From: Streptomyces flaveus
GTDB taxonomy: Bacteria; Actinomycetota; Actinomycetes; Streptomycetales; Streptomycetaceae
NCBI RefSeq assembly: GCF_014647675.1
Contig: NZ_BMPQ01000011.1
Span: 186,001 to 250,000 of the forward strand
Direction of reading: 5' to 3'
DNA length: 64,000 bases
The position numbers and the translations under genes were made by a program. This document shows positions 51,179 to 59,651 of this stretch, piece by piece. Numbering within the stretch: position 1 is the first letter of the stretch; each line of letters begins with the position of its first letter. Below the pieces are notes generated by a model, which did no database searches, was not told the origin of the DNA, and saw only the letters and a list, made by a program, of their open reading frames with translations.

Positions 51179-52011
51179 AGCTCGCCACCATCCGCACCGT
51201 CGCCGGCACGGCGGCCGTCCGCCTCGACGGCGTCAGGGCCGTGGAGACCGGCGCCACCGACGTCGCCGCCCTGCTGCGCCGCCCCGACTGGCGTGCGTAC
51301 GCGGCCGCCGCCGACGGCCCGGCGCACGAGGTGGCCGCACTCGACCTCGCCCCGGTCGTCACGACCCCGGCCAAGATCTTCTGCGTGGGCCACAACTACC
51401 GCACCCACATCGCGGAGATGGGCCGGGAGATGCCGTCGTACCCCGCTCTCTTCGGCAAGTTCGCCAACGTCCTGCTCGGCGCCCGCGACGACATCGTCCA
51501 CCCGGGCGAGACGGAGCAGCTGGACTGGGAGGCCGAACTCGGCTTCGTCATCGGCTCCCGGCTGCGCCGCCGGGCCACCAAGGAGGAGGCGGCGGCCGCG
51601 ATCGCCGGCTACACCGTCGTCAACGACGTCTCCATGCGGGACTGGCAGTGGCGTACCCTGCAGTGGCTGCAGGGCAAGGCGTGGGAGGCCAGCACCCCGG
51701 CCGGTCCCTGGCTGGTGACCGGCGACGAGATCGACGACGCGGCCGACCTGGAGATCCGCCTCGAGGTGGACGGCGAGGTCATGCAGCGCTCGCGCACGTC
51801 CGACCTGCTCTTCACCCCGGCGGACATCGCCGCGTACCTCAGCACGTTCACGACGCTGGAGCCGGGTGACCTCGTTCTCACCGGTACACCGGGCGGGGTC
51901 GGCGCGGCCCGCGATCCCAAGGTGTTCCTGAAGCCCGGCCAGGTCGTACGAACCGTGGCCGAGGGGATCGGGGAGTGCGTGAACACCATCGTCGAGGACA
52001 AGCAGCCGTGA
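51175..52011 (+). CDS. Fumarylacetoacetate hydrolase family, likely fumarylpyruvate hydrolase
   Basis: The 278-residue protein has the FAH fold motifs: KIFCVGHNYRTHIAEMG, the metal ligands in LDWEAELGFVIGSRLRR, GYTVVNDVSMRDWQWR, and DLVLTGTPGGVGAARDP. In the gentisate route it splits fumarylpyruvate to fumarate and pyruvate. It sits between gentisate dioxygenase and maleylpyruvate isomerase with four-base overlaps at both ends. The start ATG 51175 is fixed by this coupling. Confidence 0.92.
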   Translation: MKLATIRTVAGTAAVRLDGVRAVETGATDVAALLRRPDWRAYAAAADGPAHEVAALDLAPVVTTPAKIFCVGHNYRTHIAEMGREMPSYPALFGKFANVLLGARDDIVHPGETEQLDWEAELGFVIGSRLRRRATKEEAAAAIAGYTVVNDVSMRDWQWRTLQWLQGKAWEASTPAGPWLVTGDEIDDAADLEIRLEVDGEVMQRSRTSDLLFTPADIAAYLSTFTTLEPGDLVLTGTPGGVGAARDPKVFLKPGQVVRTVAEGIGECVNTIVEDKQP

Positions 52012-52706
52012 CCCCGCTGCGCTGGGCGGAGGAGGGGCAGCTCGCACTGCAGCGGTCGGTCGACGCCCTGCCCGCCGACGCGGTGACCGAGCCGTCCGCC
52101 CTGCCCGGCTGGACCCGCGGTCACCTCCTCACCCACCTCGCCCGCAACGCCGACGCCCTGGTCAACCTGCTGACCTGGGCCCGGACGGGGATCCGTACGC
52201 CCATGTACGACTCCCCGGACCAGCGCGGCACGGACATCGAGGCGGGCGCCGGACGGCCTCTGGCCGAACAGCAAGCCGACGTACGAGAGTCCGCCGACCG
52301 CTTCCGGAAAGCCGCCGAGGCACTCTCGTCCGACGCCTGGTCGGCCACCGTCGTCAGCGCGCAGGGCCGCGAGATCCCGGCGTCGGAAGTGCCGTGGCTG
52401 CGGGCCCGCGAGGTGTGGATCCACCTGGCCGACCTCCGCGTGGGCGTCGGCATGGACGCGCTGCCACCCGAGTTCGCCTGGGCCCTCGTACGCGAGGTGG
52501 CCGGGTGGATGTCGGCCCGCGTCGCCCCGGGTATCGGTGCCGAGCTGTCGGCGGACGGCCACGACCCCGTCGTCCTCGGCACGCCCACCACCGGCGTCAC
52601 GGTCACCGGGCCGCCGTACGCCCTGGCCGCCTGGCTCACCGGCCGGAGCGGTACCGACGAACTGCACCCCACCGGTGAACTCCCGGAACTTCCACGCTGG
52701 CTGTGA
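52008..52706 (+). CDS. Maleylpyruvate isomerase, mycothiol-dependent
   Basis: The 232-residue protein has the DinB/MDMPI fold: GWTRGHLLTHLARNADAL with the first zinc His, and REVWIHLADLRVGVGM with the Glu and second His. This type uses mycothiol, the actinobacterial thiol, to turn maleylpyruvate into fumarylpyruvate. It starts at GTG 52008 within the stop of the hydrolase gene. The C-terminal SCP2-like domain (PVVLGTPTTGVTVTGPPYAL) is present. Confidence 0.92.
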   Translation: MTPLRWAEEGQLALQRSVDALPADAVTEPSALPGWTRGHLLTHLARNADALVNLLTWARTGIRTPMYDSPDQRGTDIEAGAGRPLAEQQADVRESADRFRKAAEALSSDAWSATVVSAQGREIPASEVPWLRAREVWIHLADLRVGVGMDALPPEFAWALVREVAGWMSARVAPGIGAELSADGHDPVVLGTPTTGVTVTGPPYALAAWLTGRSGTDELHPTGELPELPRWL

Positions 52707-52740
52707 GCCGGACGTGGCTGAACGATCAAAGGAGATCGGC

Positions 52741-53469
52741 ATGAGCGAGACCTTCGTCCTGGTGACCGGAGCCTGTCACGGCGGATGGGCCTGGCGCCCG
52801 GTCGCGGCCGAGCTGAGAGCCGCCGGACACCAGGTGCACACCCCCACCCTGGCCGGCCTTGGCGCCGACGACGACCCGCGCGGTGTGACACTCACCGACT
52901 GTGTGAACAGCCTCGTGGACTACGTCGAACGTGCCGGGCTGACCGACATCACCCTGCTCGGCCACAGCTGGGGCGGCTTCGTCCTGACCGGCGCGGCGCC
53001 GAAGCTCGAATCCCGGATACGGCGCCTGGTGTTCTGGAACGCGTTCGTCCCGAACGACGGCGAGTCCCTGATCGACGCGTGCCCGCCGCACTACGGCGAG
53101 ATGTTCCTCGGCGTGGCGGCCGCCTCCGGCAACGACACGGTGACGTTCCCGTTCGAGGTCTTCCAGCAGGCGTTCATGCAGGACGCCAGTGAGGAGACGC
53201 AGCGCCTGGTCCATGCCCTGCTCGTCCCGCAGCCCCTGGGTACCTTCACCGAGAAGGCGGACACGACGGCGTTCGCCGCACTCGACATCCCCACCGCCTA
53301 CGTCCTGTGCACGGAAGACCTCGCCCTTCCCGGCGAGTGGGCCTGGGCCGACCGCTTCCTGCCACGGCTCAAGAACCCGCTGGTCATCGAGACCCCGGGC
53401 AGCCACGAGGCCCTCTTCACCCGCCCCGCCGAACTGGCCGACGCGTTCGTCCGGGCCTGCGCGGTGTAG
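52741..53469 (+). CDS. Alpha/beta hydrolase (esterase family similar to salicylate-ester hydrolases)
   Basis: The 242-residue protein begins ETFVLVTGACHGGWAWRPVA, has the nucleophile elbow LGHSWGGFVLTGAA (Ser about residue 80), and a late GSHEALFTRP His. This lineage contains plant methyl salicylate esterases and pyrethroid esterases. In the salicylate operon it could release salicylate from an ester, or hydrolyse gentisyl-CoA, a step that otherwise has no enzyme here. AAAGGAG precedes the ATG, and a terminator follows, making it the last gene of the operon. Confidence 0.8.
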   Translation: MSETFVLVTGACHGGWAWRPVAAELRAAGHQVHTPTLAGLGADDDPRGVTLTDCVNSLVDYVERAGLTDITLLGHSWGGFVLTGAAPKLESRIRRLVFWNAFVPNDGESLIDACPPHYGEMFLGVAAASGNDTVTFPFEVFQQAFMQDASEETQRLVHALLVPQPLGTFTEKADTTAFAALDIPTAYVLCTEDLALPGEWAWADRFLPRLKNPLVIETPGSHEALFTRPAELADAFVRACAV

Positions 53470-53506
53470 AACGGCCGCTTTCGCGTCATACAGAGAGTCA
53501 CACAGA

Positions 53507-53548
53507 GAAGGGCACCTGACCCGCGCCGGGCGTGGTCGGGTGCCCTTC
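53507..53548. terminator. Hairpin terminator at the end of the salicylate operon
   Basis: Arms 53507-53521 and 53534-53548 pair over 15 positions with one wobble and a 12-base loop. It separates the operon from the convergent arabinofuranosidase gene. Confidence 0.7.
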
Positions 53549-53647
53549 GCGTGCTGCTGGACGAAGCCCAGCTTCCGCGGGGAGTAGCTCACCAGCAGGT
53601 TCTTCGTCACGCCGGCTCCGCACGGGAGCCGGACCGGTGTCACGCCG

Positions 53648-55129
53648 TCAGCGCTGCAGTGTCAGCAGTCCCGGCCGGTAGGGCCAGTGGCCGTACTCGC
53701 CGCCGGAGTTGGGGCTGCGTCCCTGGTAGAGGAGCTGCAGGTTGCAGGGATCGACGGTGAAGGTCTGATCGGCGGTGGTGCGGATCAGTTCGCCGTGGCT
53801 GATGTCGTTGGTCCAGGTGGCGCCGCTGTTGGCCTTGCCGGCGAAGGGGTTGCTCTCGGTCGCGGCCTGGGGTGTCCATGAGCCGTTCAGGCTTGTGGCC
53901 GTGAACGAGCGGAAATAGCGGCCCTGTGAGCCGATCGCCTCGACGATCATGAGGTAGCGGTCCTGGCCCTGGAGCTTGTAGACCTGCGGGGCTTCGAACA
54001 GGTTGTTCGTCGTGTCGCTCATGATCGTTGTGTAGGTCGAGCCGAAACTGCTCGGGAAGTTCCCGATCGGCATGCTGGCCCGGTAGATCTTGCCGTTGTC
54101 ACCGGCGAAGAACAGGTACATGTTCTGGCCGTCAGCGATGAGCGTCTGGTCGATGGGGCCGGTGCTGGAGCCGGTGATGCTTCCGGTGAAGAGCACCTGC
54201 TGTGCGGACCAGCCATTGGGGTTGGAGGGGTCGCTCGACGTCCGGTAGGAGAAGGCGCTGCCACCTCCCCACTGGTAGGCGAGCACCCAGATGTTCTTCG
54301 GCGCGAAGTAGAAGAGCGTGGGTGCCACGACGGAGTTCGACATCGTGTTCTGGCTGGCCGAGGCCATCTCCGGCCAGTTGCTGAACAGGCCGAAGTTCAT
54401 CGAACCCCAGCCCGCTCCTGTTCCCGCGGCGCCGTGCGTCGTCGCATAGACGAGATGCTTGCCGTTGTAGGGGACGACGGTGAAGTCCTTGAGCGAGGCC
54501 CACCCGGCCTTGGGCTGCGCCAACGCGCCCGTAGACGTCCAGCGGTAGGTCGACGGGAGATTGCACGAGCCGGGAGGGTTGCCGCCGCCGACCTTGACGA
54601 GCCGCCACTGCTGGTTGGTGCCGCCCCAGTCGTCGTACTGGACGATGTTCGCGTTGTCGGCGGTGGAGCCGCCTTGTACTTCGAGGGCCTTGTTGCTGTG
54701 GCGCGCGATGAGCCTCACGTAGCCGTCCGAGCTGTCGGCCAGCCGCCACTGCTGGTTGGTGCTGTTCAGGTCGGTCCGCTGGACGATCGCGCCGCCGTTG
54801 GCGGTGGACCCGTTGTTGACGTCCAGCACCTTGCCGGAGTGGCGGGACTTGATGCGGTAGTTACCGCCGCCGGAGTCGACGAACTGCCACTGCTGCTGGT
54901 TCTGGTCGTTCCTGATCCACTGGGTGATGCGGGCGCCGTCGTTGGTCGCCAGGTTGTAGACGTCCAGGGCCTTGCCGCTGTTGCGGTTGACCAGCACATA
55001 CGAGGCGTTGGGGTCGACGGTCGCCGCGTTGGCGGGCTGGGCGCCGAGGAAGGTGGCCACGAGCAGCAAGGGCGCAAGGACGGCGAGTAAGCGTCTTGGA
55101 CGGACCGGGGACGGGTGGCGTAACCACAT
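53648..55129 (-). CDS. GH62 alpha-L-arabinofuranosidase with N-terminal ricin-type lectin module
   Basis: The 493-residue protein is secreted: a basic start, then a hydrophobic segment ending QPANAA. A ricin-type (CBM13-like) module follows (about 40-170) with three QxW-type repeats (QQQWQF, NQQWRL twice). The GH62 domain begins CNLPSTYRWTSTGALAQPKA. Catalytic candidates are the Asp in SLKDFTVVPYNGK (base), the Asp in IDQTLIADG and the Glu in LFEAPQVYKL (acid). It removes arabinose side chains from arabinoxylan. GGAGG lies before ATG 55129. It is divergent from the xylanase gene with shared operator-like dyads between them. Confidence 0.92.
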   Translation of the reverse strand: MWLRHPSPVRPRRLLAVLAPLLLVATFLGAQPANAATVDPNASYVLVNRNSGKALDVYNLATNDGARITQWIRNDQNQQQWQFVDSGGGNYRIKSRHSGKVLDVNNGSTANGGAIVQRTDLNSTNQQWRLADSSDGYVRLIARHSNKALEVQGGSTADNANIVQYDDWGGTNQQWRLVKVGGGNPPGSCNLPSTYRWTSTGALAQPKAGWASLKDFTVVPYNGKHLVYATTHGAAGTGAGWGSMNFGLFSNWPEMASASQNTMSNSVVAPTLFYFAPKNIWVLAYQWGGGSAFSYRTSSDPSNPNGWSAQQVLFTGSITGSSTGPIDQTLIADGQNMYLFFAGDNGKIYRASMPIGNFPSSFGSTYTTIMSDTTNNLFEAPQVYKLQGQDRYLMIVEAIGSQGRYFRSFTATSLNGSWTPQAATESNPFAGKANSGATWTNDISHGELIRTTADQTFTVDPCNLQLLYQGRSPNSGGEYGHWPYRPGLLTLQR

Positions 55130-55206
55130 CAGAGGCCTCCTTTGGGGGCGGGGTGAGGTGACCCCCGATGAACCACGGAGCGGATGTGCCGGGGGACAGG
55201 GGCAAT

Positions 55207-55221
55207 CTCGAATGTTTCGAG
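55207..55221. promoter_or_regulatory. Palindromic operator-like site near the GH62 gene
   Basis: CTCGAATGTTTCGAG has 6-base perfect arms. The inner 11 bases CGAATGTTTCG recur exactly at 55513-55523. It lies 78 bases before the GH62 start. Sites of CGAA-N3-TTCG form are common before polysaccharide-degrading genes in this genus. Confidence 0.55.
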
Positions 55222-55511
55222 CTAATTCCCGGATGCTTCGACGCCACAAGCTAGGAATGTGGGGCCCTCTGGTCAAGGCCTGTCGCCGATCTGGCCACAA
55301 ACAGCCCTCCCCTTTGGGCTGACGAGCTGTCGCGCCGACCGGAATCACTCCGGAGTTTGCGGATACGGCTCGCCAGTCCAAAGGCGTCCGCGCGGAGGCG
55401 GGAAGCCGAGCAAGAAGCGTCCGCACGCTCGTCCCGGCCCAAGCCCCGGTCCCGGCCCTACGAGATCCGTTGACGGCGGCGCCGGGGTTCGCCGTCCGGC
55501 TCGCCGGAATT

Positions 55512-55524
55512 CCGAATGTTTCGG
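55512..55524. promoter_or_regulatory. Second copy of the CGAATGTTTCG operator
   Basis: CCGAATGTTTCGG has 5-base perfect arms. It lies in the middle of the 886-base gap between the GH62 and xylanase starts; GAAATCGAAACTTC follows at 55530. From 55624 to 56015 no supported gene is seen. Confidence 0.55.
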
Positions 55525-55552
55525 GCAAGAAATCGAAACTTCTTCTGCGGGG

Positions 55553-55623
55553 AGTATTGACGATCCACCGTCAATACTTCAATCTCCCAGTCTGAGAACC
55601 GGCCATAGTTCGAGATATCGAAC
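55553..55623. promoter_or_regulatory. Two further inverted repeats upstream of xlnA
   Basis: AGTATTGACG and CGTCAATACT (55553-55562, 55569-55578) form a perfect 10-bp repeat with a 6-base spacer. GTTCGA-N4-TCGAAC lies at 55608-55623. Either may be a regulator site for the divergent glycosidase genes. Confidence 0.45.
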
Positions 55624-56015
55624 GTTGTTGGCCCTGAGCTATCTGTGCTGCCGGCAGATCCGCGCACCAATGCACCTGCGCCACCCCGTTTCGTTCCGGT
55701 GAGGTCCGCACCAGCGCGTCCTGGCTCTTCGCGCAGTTGGAGAGGTACGCGACGCTGCGTGGCGGTCCCCCGGCTGAGCCGCGATGGAGGTACCCCCATG
55801 CCTGTGTCGAAACACCGCCGCCCGCCGTACGTCACCCGACGGCCGACCGGGTGCCGTCCGTGCTGGTTGAGACCGTCCCGGTCCCATGGCCGCGGTGTCC
55901 GGTGATTCCGTGCTGCCAGGGTTCCGGCCCGCCCCGTCCGTCTGCCGAGTGGGAGCGGACGACGCATTCCCCTGCGCTTCAGTCCTTCCGTGATTTCTAC
56001 CTTGGAGGCACAGCC

Positions 56016-57446
56016 ATGGGCTCGTATGCCCTTCCCAGACCCGTTGTCCGCCGGAAGATCCGCGGCCTGCTGTTGGCGCTGGTCGTCGGCGTCCTCGCTG
56101 TGGTCACCGCACTGGTCGCGCCGCCGCCCGCACAGGCGGCCGAGAGCACGCTCGGCGCCGCGGCGGCGCAGAGCGGCCGCTACTTCGGCACCGCCATCGC
56201 CTCGGGCAGGCTGGGCGACTCGGCGTACACGTCGATCGCGAACCGCGAGTTCAACTCGGTGACGGCCGAGAACGAGATGAAGATCGACGCCACCGAACCG
56301 CAGCGAGGCCAGTTCAACTTCACCGCCGGTGACCGCGTCTACAACTGGGCGGTGCAGAACGGAAAGCAGGTGCGCGGCCACACCCTGGCCTGGCACTCCC
56401 AGCAGCCCGGCTGGATGCAGAGCCTCAGCGGCAGCAACCTGCGCCAGGCGATGATCGGCCACATCAACGGCGTGATGGCCCACTACAAGGGCAAGATCGC
56501 ACAGTGGGACGTCGTGAACGAGGCCTTCGCCGACGGTAATTCGGGAGCCCGGCGCGACTCCAACCTGCAGCGCACCGGCAATGACTGGATCGAGGTCGCC
56601 TTCCGCACCGCGCGCGCCGCCGACCCGGCCGCCAAGCTCTGCTACAACGACTACAACGTCGAGAACTGGACGTGGGCCAAGACCCAGGCCATGTACAACA
56701 TGGTCCGCGACTTCAAACAGCGCGGCGTCCCGATCGACTGCGTCGGCTTCCAAGCCCACTTCAACAACGACAGCCCGTACAACGCCAACTTCCGCACCAC
56801 CCTGCAGAGCTTCGCCGCCCTCGGTGTGGATGTGGCCATCACCGAGCTCGACATCCAGGGCGCCTCGCCCACGACGTACGCCAACGTGACCAACGACTGC
56901 CTGGCCGTCCCGCGCTGCCTCGGCATCACCGTCTGGGGTGTGCGCGACAGCGACTCCTGGCGTCCGCAGCACACGCCGCTGCTGTTCAACTCCGACGGCA
57001 GCAAGAAGCCCGCCTACACCGCAGTCCTCAACGCACTCAACGGCGGCTCCACCACGCCCCCTTCGGATGGCGGACAGATCAAGGGCGTCGGTTCGGGCCG
57101 CTGCCTGGACGTGCCCGGCACCGGCACCACCGACGGCACCCAGCTCCAGCTGTGGGACTGCAACAACGGCACCAACCAGCAGTGGACGCACACCGCCGCC
57201 GGCGAGCTCAGGGTCTACGGCAACAAGTGCCTGGACGCAGCCGGCACCGGCAACGGCACCAAGGTCCAGATCTACAGCTGCTGGGGCGGCGACAACCAGA
57301 GATGGCGCCTCAACTCCGACGGATCCATCGTCGGCGTCCAGTCCGGCCTCTGCCTCGACGCCGTCGGAGCCGGCACCGCCAACGGCACCCTGATCCAGCT
57401 CTACTCCTGCTCGAACGGCAGCAACCAACGCTGGACCCGCACCTGA
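56016..57446 (+). CDS. xlnA: GH10 endo-1,4-beta-xylanase with CBM13
   Basis: The 476-residue protein is very close to S. lividans XlnA in length and text: MGSYALPRPVVRRKIRGLLL, signal peptide cut near AQAAEST, and GH10 motifs GHTLAWHSQQPGWMQ, VVNEAFAD (acid/base Glu) and ITELDIQG (nucleophile Glu). A linker (GGSTTPPSDGG) leads to a three-repeat CBM13 (QLWDCNNGTNQQW and similar). It cuts the xylan backbone outside the cell. GGAGG lies 9 bases before ATG 56016. It stands between the arabinofuranosidase and the esterase genes. Confidence 0.96.
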   Translation: MGSYALPRPVVRRKIRGLLLALVVGVLAVVTALVAPPPAQAAESTLGAAAAQSGRYFGTAIASGRLGDSAYTSIANREFNSVTAENEMKIDATEPQRGQFNFTAGDRVYNWAVQNGKQVRGHTLAWHSQQPGWMQSLSGSNLRQAMIGHINGVMAHYKGKIAQWDVVNEAFADGNSGARRDSNLQRTGNDWIEVAFRTARAADPAAKLCYNDYNVENWTWAKTQAMYNMVRDFKQRGVPIDCVGFQAHFNNDSPYNANFRTTLQSFAALGVDVAITELDIQGASPTTYANVTNDCLAVPRCLGITVWGVRDSDSWRPQHTPLLFNSDGSKKPAYTAVLNALNGGSTTPPSDGGQIKGVGSGRCLDVPGTGTTDGTQLQLWDCNNGTNQQWTHTAAGELRVYGNKCLDAAGTGNGTKVQIYSCWGGDNQRWRLNSDGSIVGVQSGLCLDAVGAGTANGTLIQLYSCSNGSNQRWTRT

Positions 57447-57477
57447 TGGGACCTACCACGCACGAAGGGGTGAATCG

Positions 57478-58854
57478 ATGAAGACCTACGGTGCGGCTTC
57501 CCCCGCCCCTCCACGCAGACATCGCTGGTGGTCCCGGGTCGCCGCCGTGGTGGCGGCGACCCTCGCGATCGGCATGCTCGCCGCGGTGAATCCGGCGCCC
57601 GCCGAGGCGGCGACGGTGGACACCAATGCCTGGTACGTCCTGGTCAATCGCAACAGCGGCAAGGCGCTGGACGTCTCCGGCACGTCCACCGCCGACGGCG
57701 CGCGGGTCAGCCAGTGGACGCGCAACGACGCAGCCAACCAGCAGTGGCAGTTCGTGGACTCCGGCGGTGGCTTCTACCGCCTCAAGGCCCGGCATTCGGG
57801 CAAGGTTCTCGACGTGGCCGGCACCTCGACCGCCGACGGTGCCGCGATCCAGCAGTGGGCCGACCACAACGGGGCCAACCAGCAGTTCCGCCTGGCGGAC
57901 TCCGACGCGGGCCACGTCCGGCTGATCAACCGCAGCAGCAGCAAGGCGGTGGAGGTGCAGGGCGCCTCCACCGCCGACGGCGGCAACGTCGTCCAGTACT
58001 CCGACTGGGGCGGCGCCAACCAACAATGGCAGATGGTCAAGCTGTCGTCCGGTGGCGGTGGTGGCGGCGGATGCGGCAGCGCCCCGACTCTGGCGAGCGG
58101 GACGCACACGATTCAGAGCGGCGGCAAGAGCCGCAGCTTCATCCTCAGGGTTCCCGCCAACTACGACAACAGCCGCCCCTACCGGCTGATCTTCGCGTTC
58201 CACTGGCGGGGCGGAACCGCCGGCGACGTCGCCTCGGGCGGCACGAGCGGGACCGCCTGGTCCTACTACGGCCAACAGGAACAGTCGAACAACGGCGCGA
58301 TCCTCGTCGCCCCCCAGGGCCTCGGCAACGGCTGGGCCAATTCGGGCGGTGAGGACATCACCTTCGTCGACGACATGATCCGGCGAATCGAGGGCGGCCT
58401 CTGTGTCAACCCGGCACAGCGTTTCGCCACGGGATTCAGCTGGGGCGGCGGCATGAGCTACGCACTCGCATGCAGCCGGGCGAACGTCTTCAGGGCCGTC
58501 GCGGTCATCTCCGGCGCCCAGATCAGCGGGTGCAGCGGCGGCAACCAGCCCATCGCCTACTTCGGAATCCACGGCATCAGCGACAACGTCCTCAACATCG
58601 GGCAAGGACGGTCCCTGCGCGACAAGTTCGTCGCCAACAACGGCTGCACTGCCCAAAGCCCGCGCGAGCCCGCGCCGGGCAGCCGAACGCACATCACCAC
58701 CACCTACTCGGGCTGCCGTGCCGGATACCCGGTCCAATGGGCCGCGTTCGACGGTGGCCACATACCCGGTCCGGTCGACGGCTCCCCCAACGAAAGCGGC
58801 GTCGCCACCTGGACCAAAGCAGAGATCTGGAGGTTCTTCGCACAGTTCCAGTGA
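57478..58854 (+). CDS. CE1-type (feruloyl/acetyl xylan) esterase with N-terminal ricin-type lectin module
   Basis: The 458-residue protein has a Tat-like or long Sec signal (RRHRWWSRVAAVVAATLAIG, ending PAEAA), a ricin-type module (about 44-190) nearly parallel to that of the GH62 protein, a glycine linker, and a LpqC/feruloyl-esterase hydrolase domain from SAPTLASGTHTIQSGGKSRS. The nucleophile is in ATGFSWGGGMSYALAC; the Asp and His follow in FGIHGISDN and DGGHIPGP. It likely removes ferulate or acetate from arabinoxylan. It begins 31 bases after xlnA, so they probably share a transcript. Confidence 0.88.
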   Translation: MKTYGAASPAPPRRHRWWSRVAAVVAATLAIGMLAAVNPAPAEAATVDTNAWYVLVNRNSGKALDVSGTSTADGARVSQWTRNDAANQQWQFVDSGGGFYRLKARHSGKVLDVAGTSTADGAAIQQWADHNGANQQFRLADSDAGHVRLINRSSSKAVEVQGASTADGGNVVQYSDWGGANQQWQMVKLSSGGGGGGGCGSAPTLASGTHTIQSGGKSRSFILRVPANYDNSRPYRLIFAFHWRGGTAGDVASGGTSGTAWSYYGQQEQSNNGAILVAPQGLGNGWANSGGEDITFVDDMIRRIEGGLCVNPAQRFATGFSWGGGMSYALACSRANVFRAVAVISGAQISGCSGGNQPIAYFGIHGISDNVLNIGQGRSLRDKFVANNGCTAQSPREPAPGSRTHITTTYSGCRAGYPVQWAAFDGGHIPGPVDGSPNESGVATWTKAEIWRFFAQFQ

Positions 58855-59651
58855 CACGCCCGCACCACGGAGTGGAGCCAGGACAATCCTGGCTCCACTC
58901 CGTCGACGTCTGTCCCATCGACCGTACCCAGAACTCGGAGGGCGTAGGGCGAGGAGATCAGTCGCATCACTTCTCCCCAGGGGCTCCCCACACAGGTGAT
59001 GCCCTCGGTGTTCTGCTCGTCGTCGACGGCGTAGCCGCGCTCGCGGATGCTCTCGAGGTCGCGGCGGAGGGCGTCCATGGTCCGGTGGGAGCGGGGTGTG
59101 AACGCCGGCAGCGCCCGCACTCTCGCGAGGCGCCGGTCCATTTCCTCCAGAGGGAGGGAGGCGAGCATGGCCTTGCCGAGCGAGGTGACCACGGCCGGCA
59201 TACGGCGTCCGATGTCACTGGCCAGGCGGATGGGCTGGCTGCCGTCGTGCCGGGCGAGATACACGACGTCGAGGTCGTCCAGGGTGGCCAGCAGCAGGGT
59301 TTCCTGCGAGGTGACGGACAGGGCCGCGGTGGCCGTACGGAATTCGCTGACGATGTCGGTGCCCGCGAGGAAGCCCTGGCCGAGTTCGAGCACCTTGTAG
59401 TCCAGAGCCCAGCGGCCGTCGACGCGTCGGATCATGTGGCTGTCCTCCAGCGCCGTGCACAGGTTCGCGACGGTGGACTTCGCCAGGTCGAGGGCGCGCG
59501 CCAGTTCGGTCATGGTGAGGGGCCGGCGGCTCTGTGACAGGGTCTCCAGCACGGCGACCGCGCGGGTCACCGCGGGCGAGCGGCTTTCGACGGAGCGAAG
59601 GGAGCGCGCCGCGGGTTCGTTGGCCCGCGGCTGTGGTGCGACCTGGGTCAT
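58704..59651 (-). CDS. IclR family regulator, 3' end damaged
   Basis: The start ATG 59651 gives MTQVAPQPRANEP, a winged helix (LTMTELARALDLAKSTVANL) and an IclR effector domain (IRLASDIGRRMPAVVTSLGK, ERGYAVDDEQNTEGITCVGS). After GITCVGSPWGE (near 58970) the usual last strands and helix are missing. The frame instead continues through the esterase terminator and 150 bases antisense into the esterase gene to a stop at 58704. The final 70 to 90 residues are therefore not IclR-like, and a deletion is likely. It may once have controlled the xylan genes. It lies directly after the repeat-bearing ATPase gene. Confidence 0.7.
   Translation of the reverse strand: MTQVAPQPRANEPAARSLRSVESRSPAVTRAVAVLETLSQSRRPLTMTELARALDLAKSTVANLCTALEDSHMIRRVDGRWALDYKVLELGQGFLAGTDIVSEFRTATAALSVTSQETLLLATLDDLDVVYLARHDGSQPIRLASDIGRRMPAVVTSLGKAMLASLPLEEMDRRLARVRALPAFTPRSHRTMDALRRDLESIRERGYAVDDEQNTEGITCVGSPWGEVMRLISSPYALRVLGTVDGTDVDGVEPGLSWLHSVVRACHWNCAKNLQISALVQVATPLSLGEPSTGPGMWPPSNAAHWTGYPARQPE
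58867..58903. terminator. Perfect 17-bp hairpin after the esterase gene
   Basis: Arms 58867-58883 and 58887-58903 are exact complements with a CAA loop. It ends the xylanase-esterase transcript. The reading frame of the convergent IclR gene runs through it, a sign that this gene has lost its own stop. Confidence 0.85.

Noticed and set aside
54434..55090. Plus-strand frame opposite the GH62 lectin module
   Set aside because: Its repeats mirror the QxW repeats of the true gene on the other strand.
55798..55905. 35-codon frame with GGAGG before its ATG, upstream of xlnA
   Set aside because: Highly basic, Pro-rich composition with no family resemblance; too short to support without conservation data.
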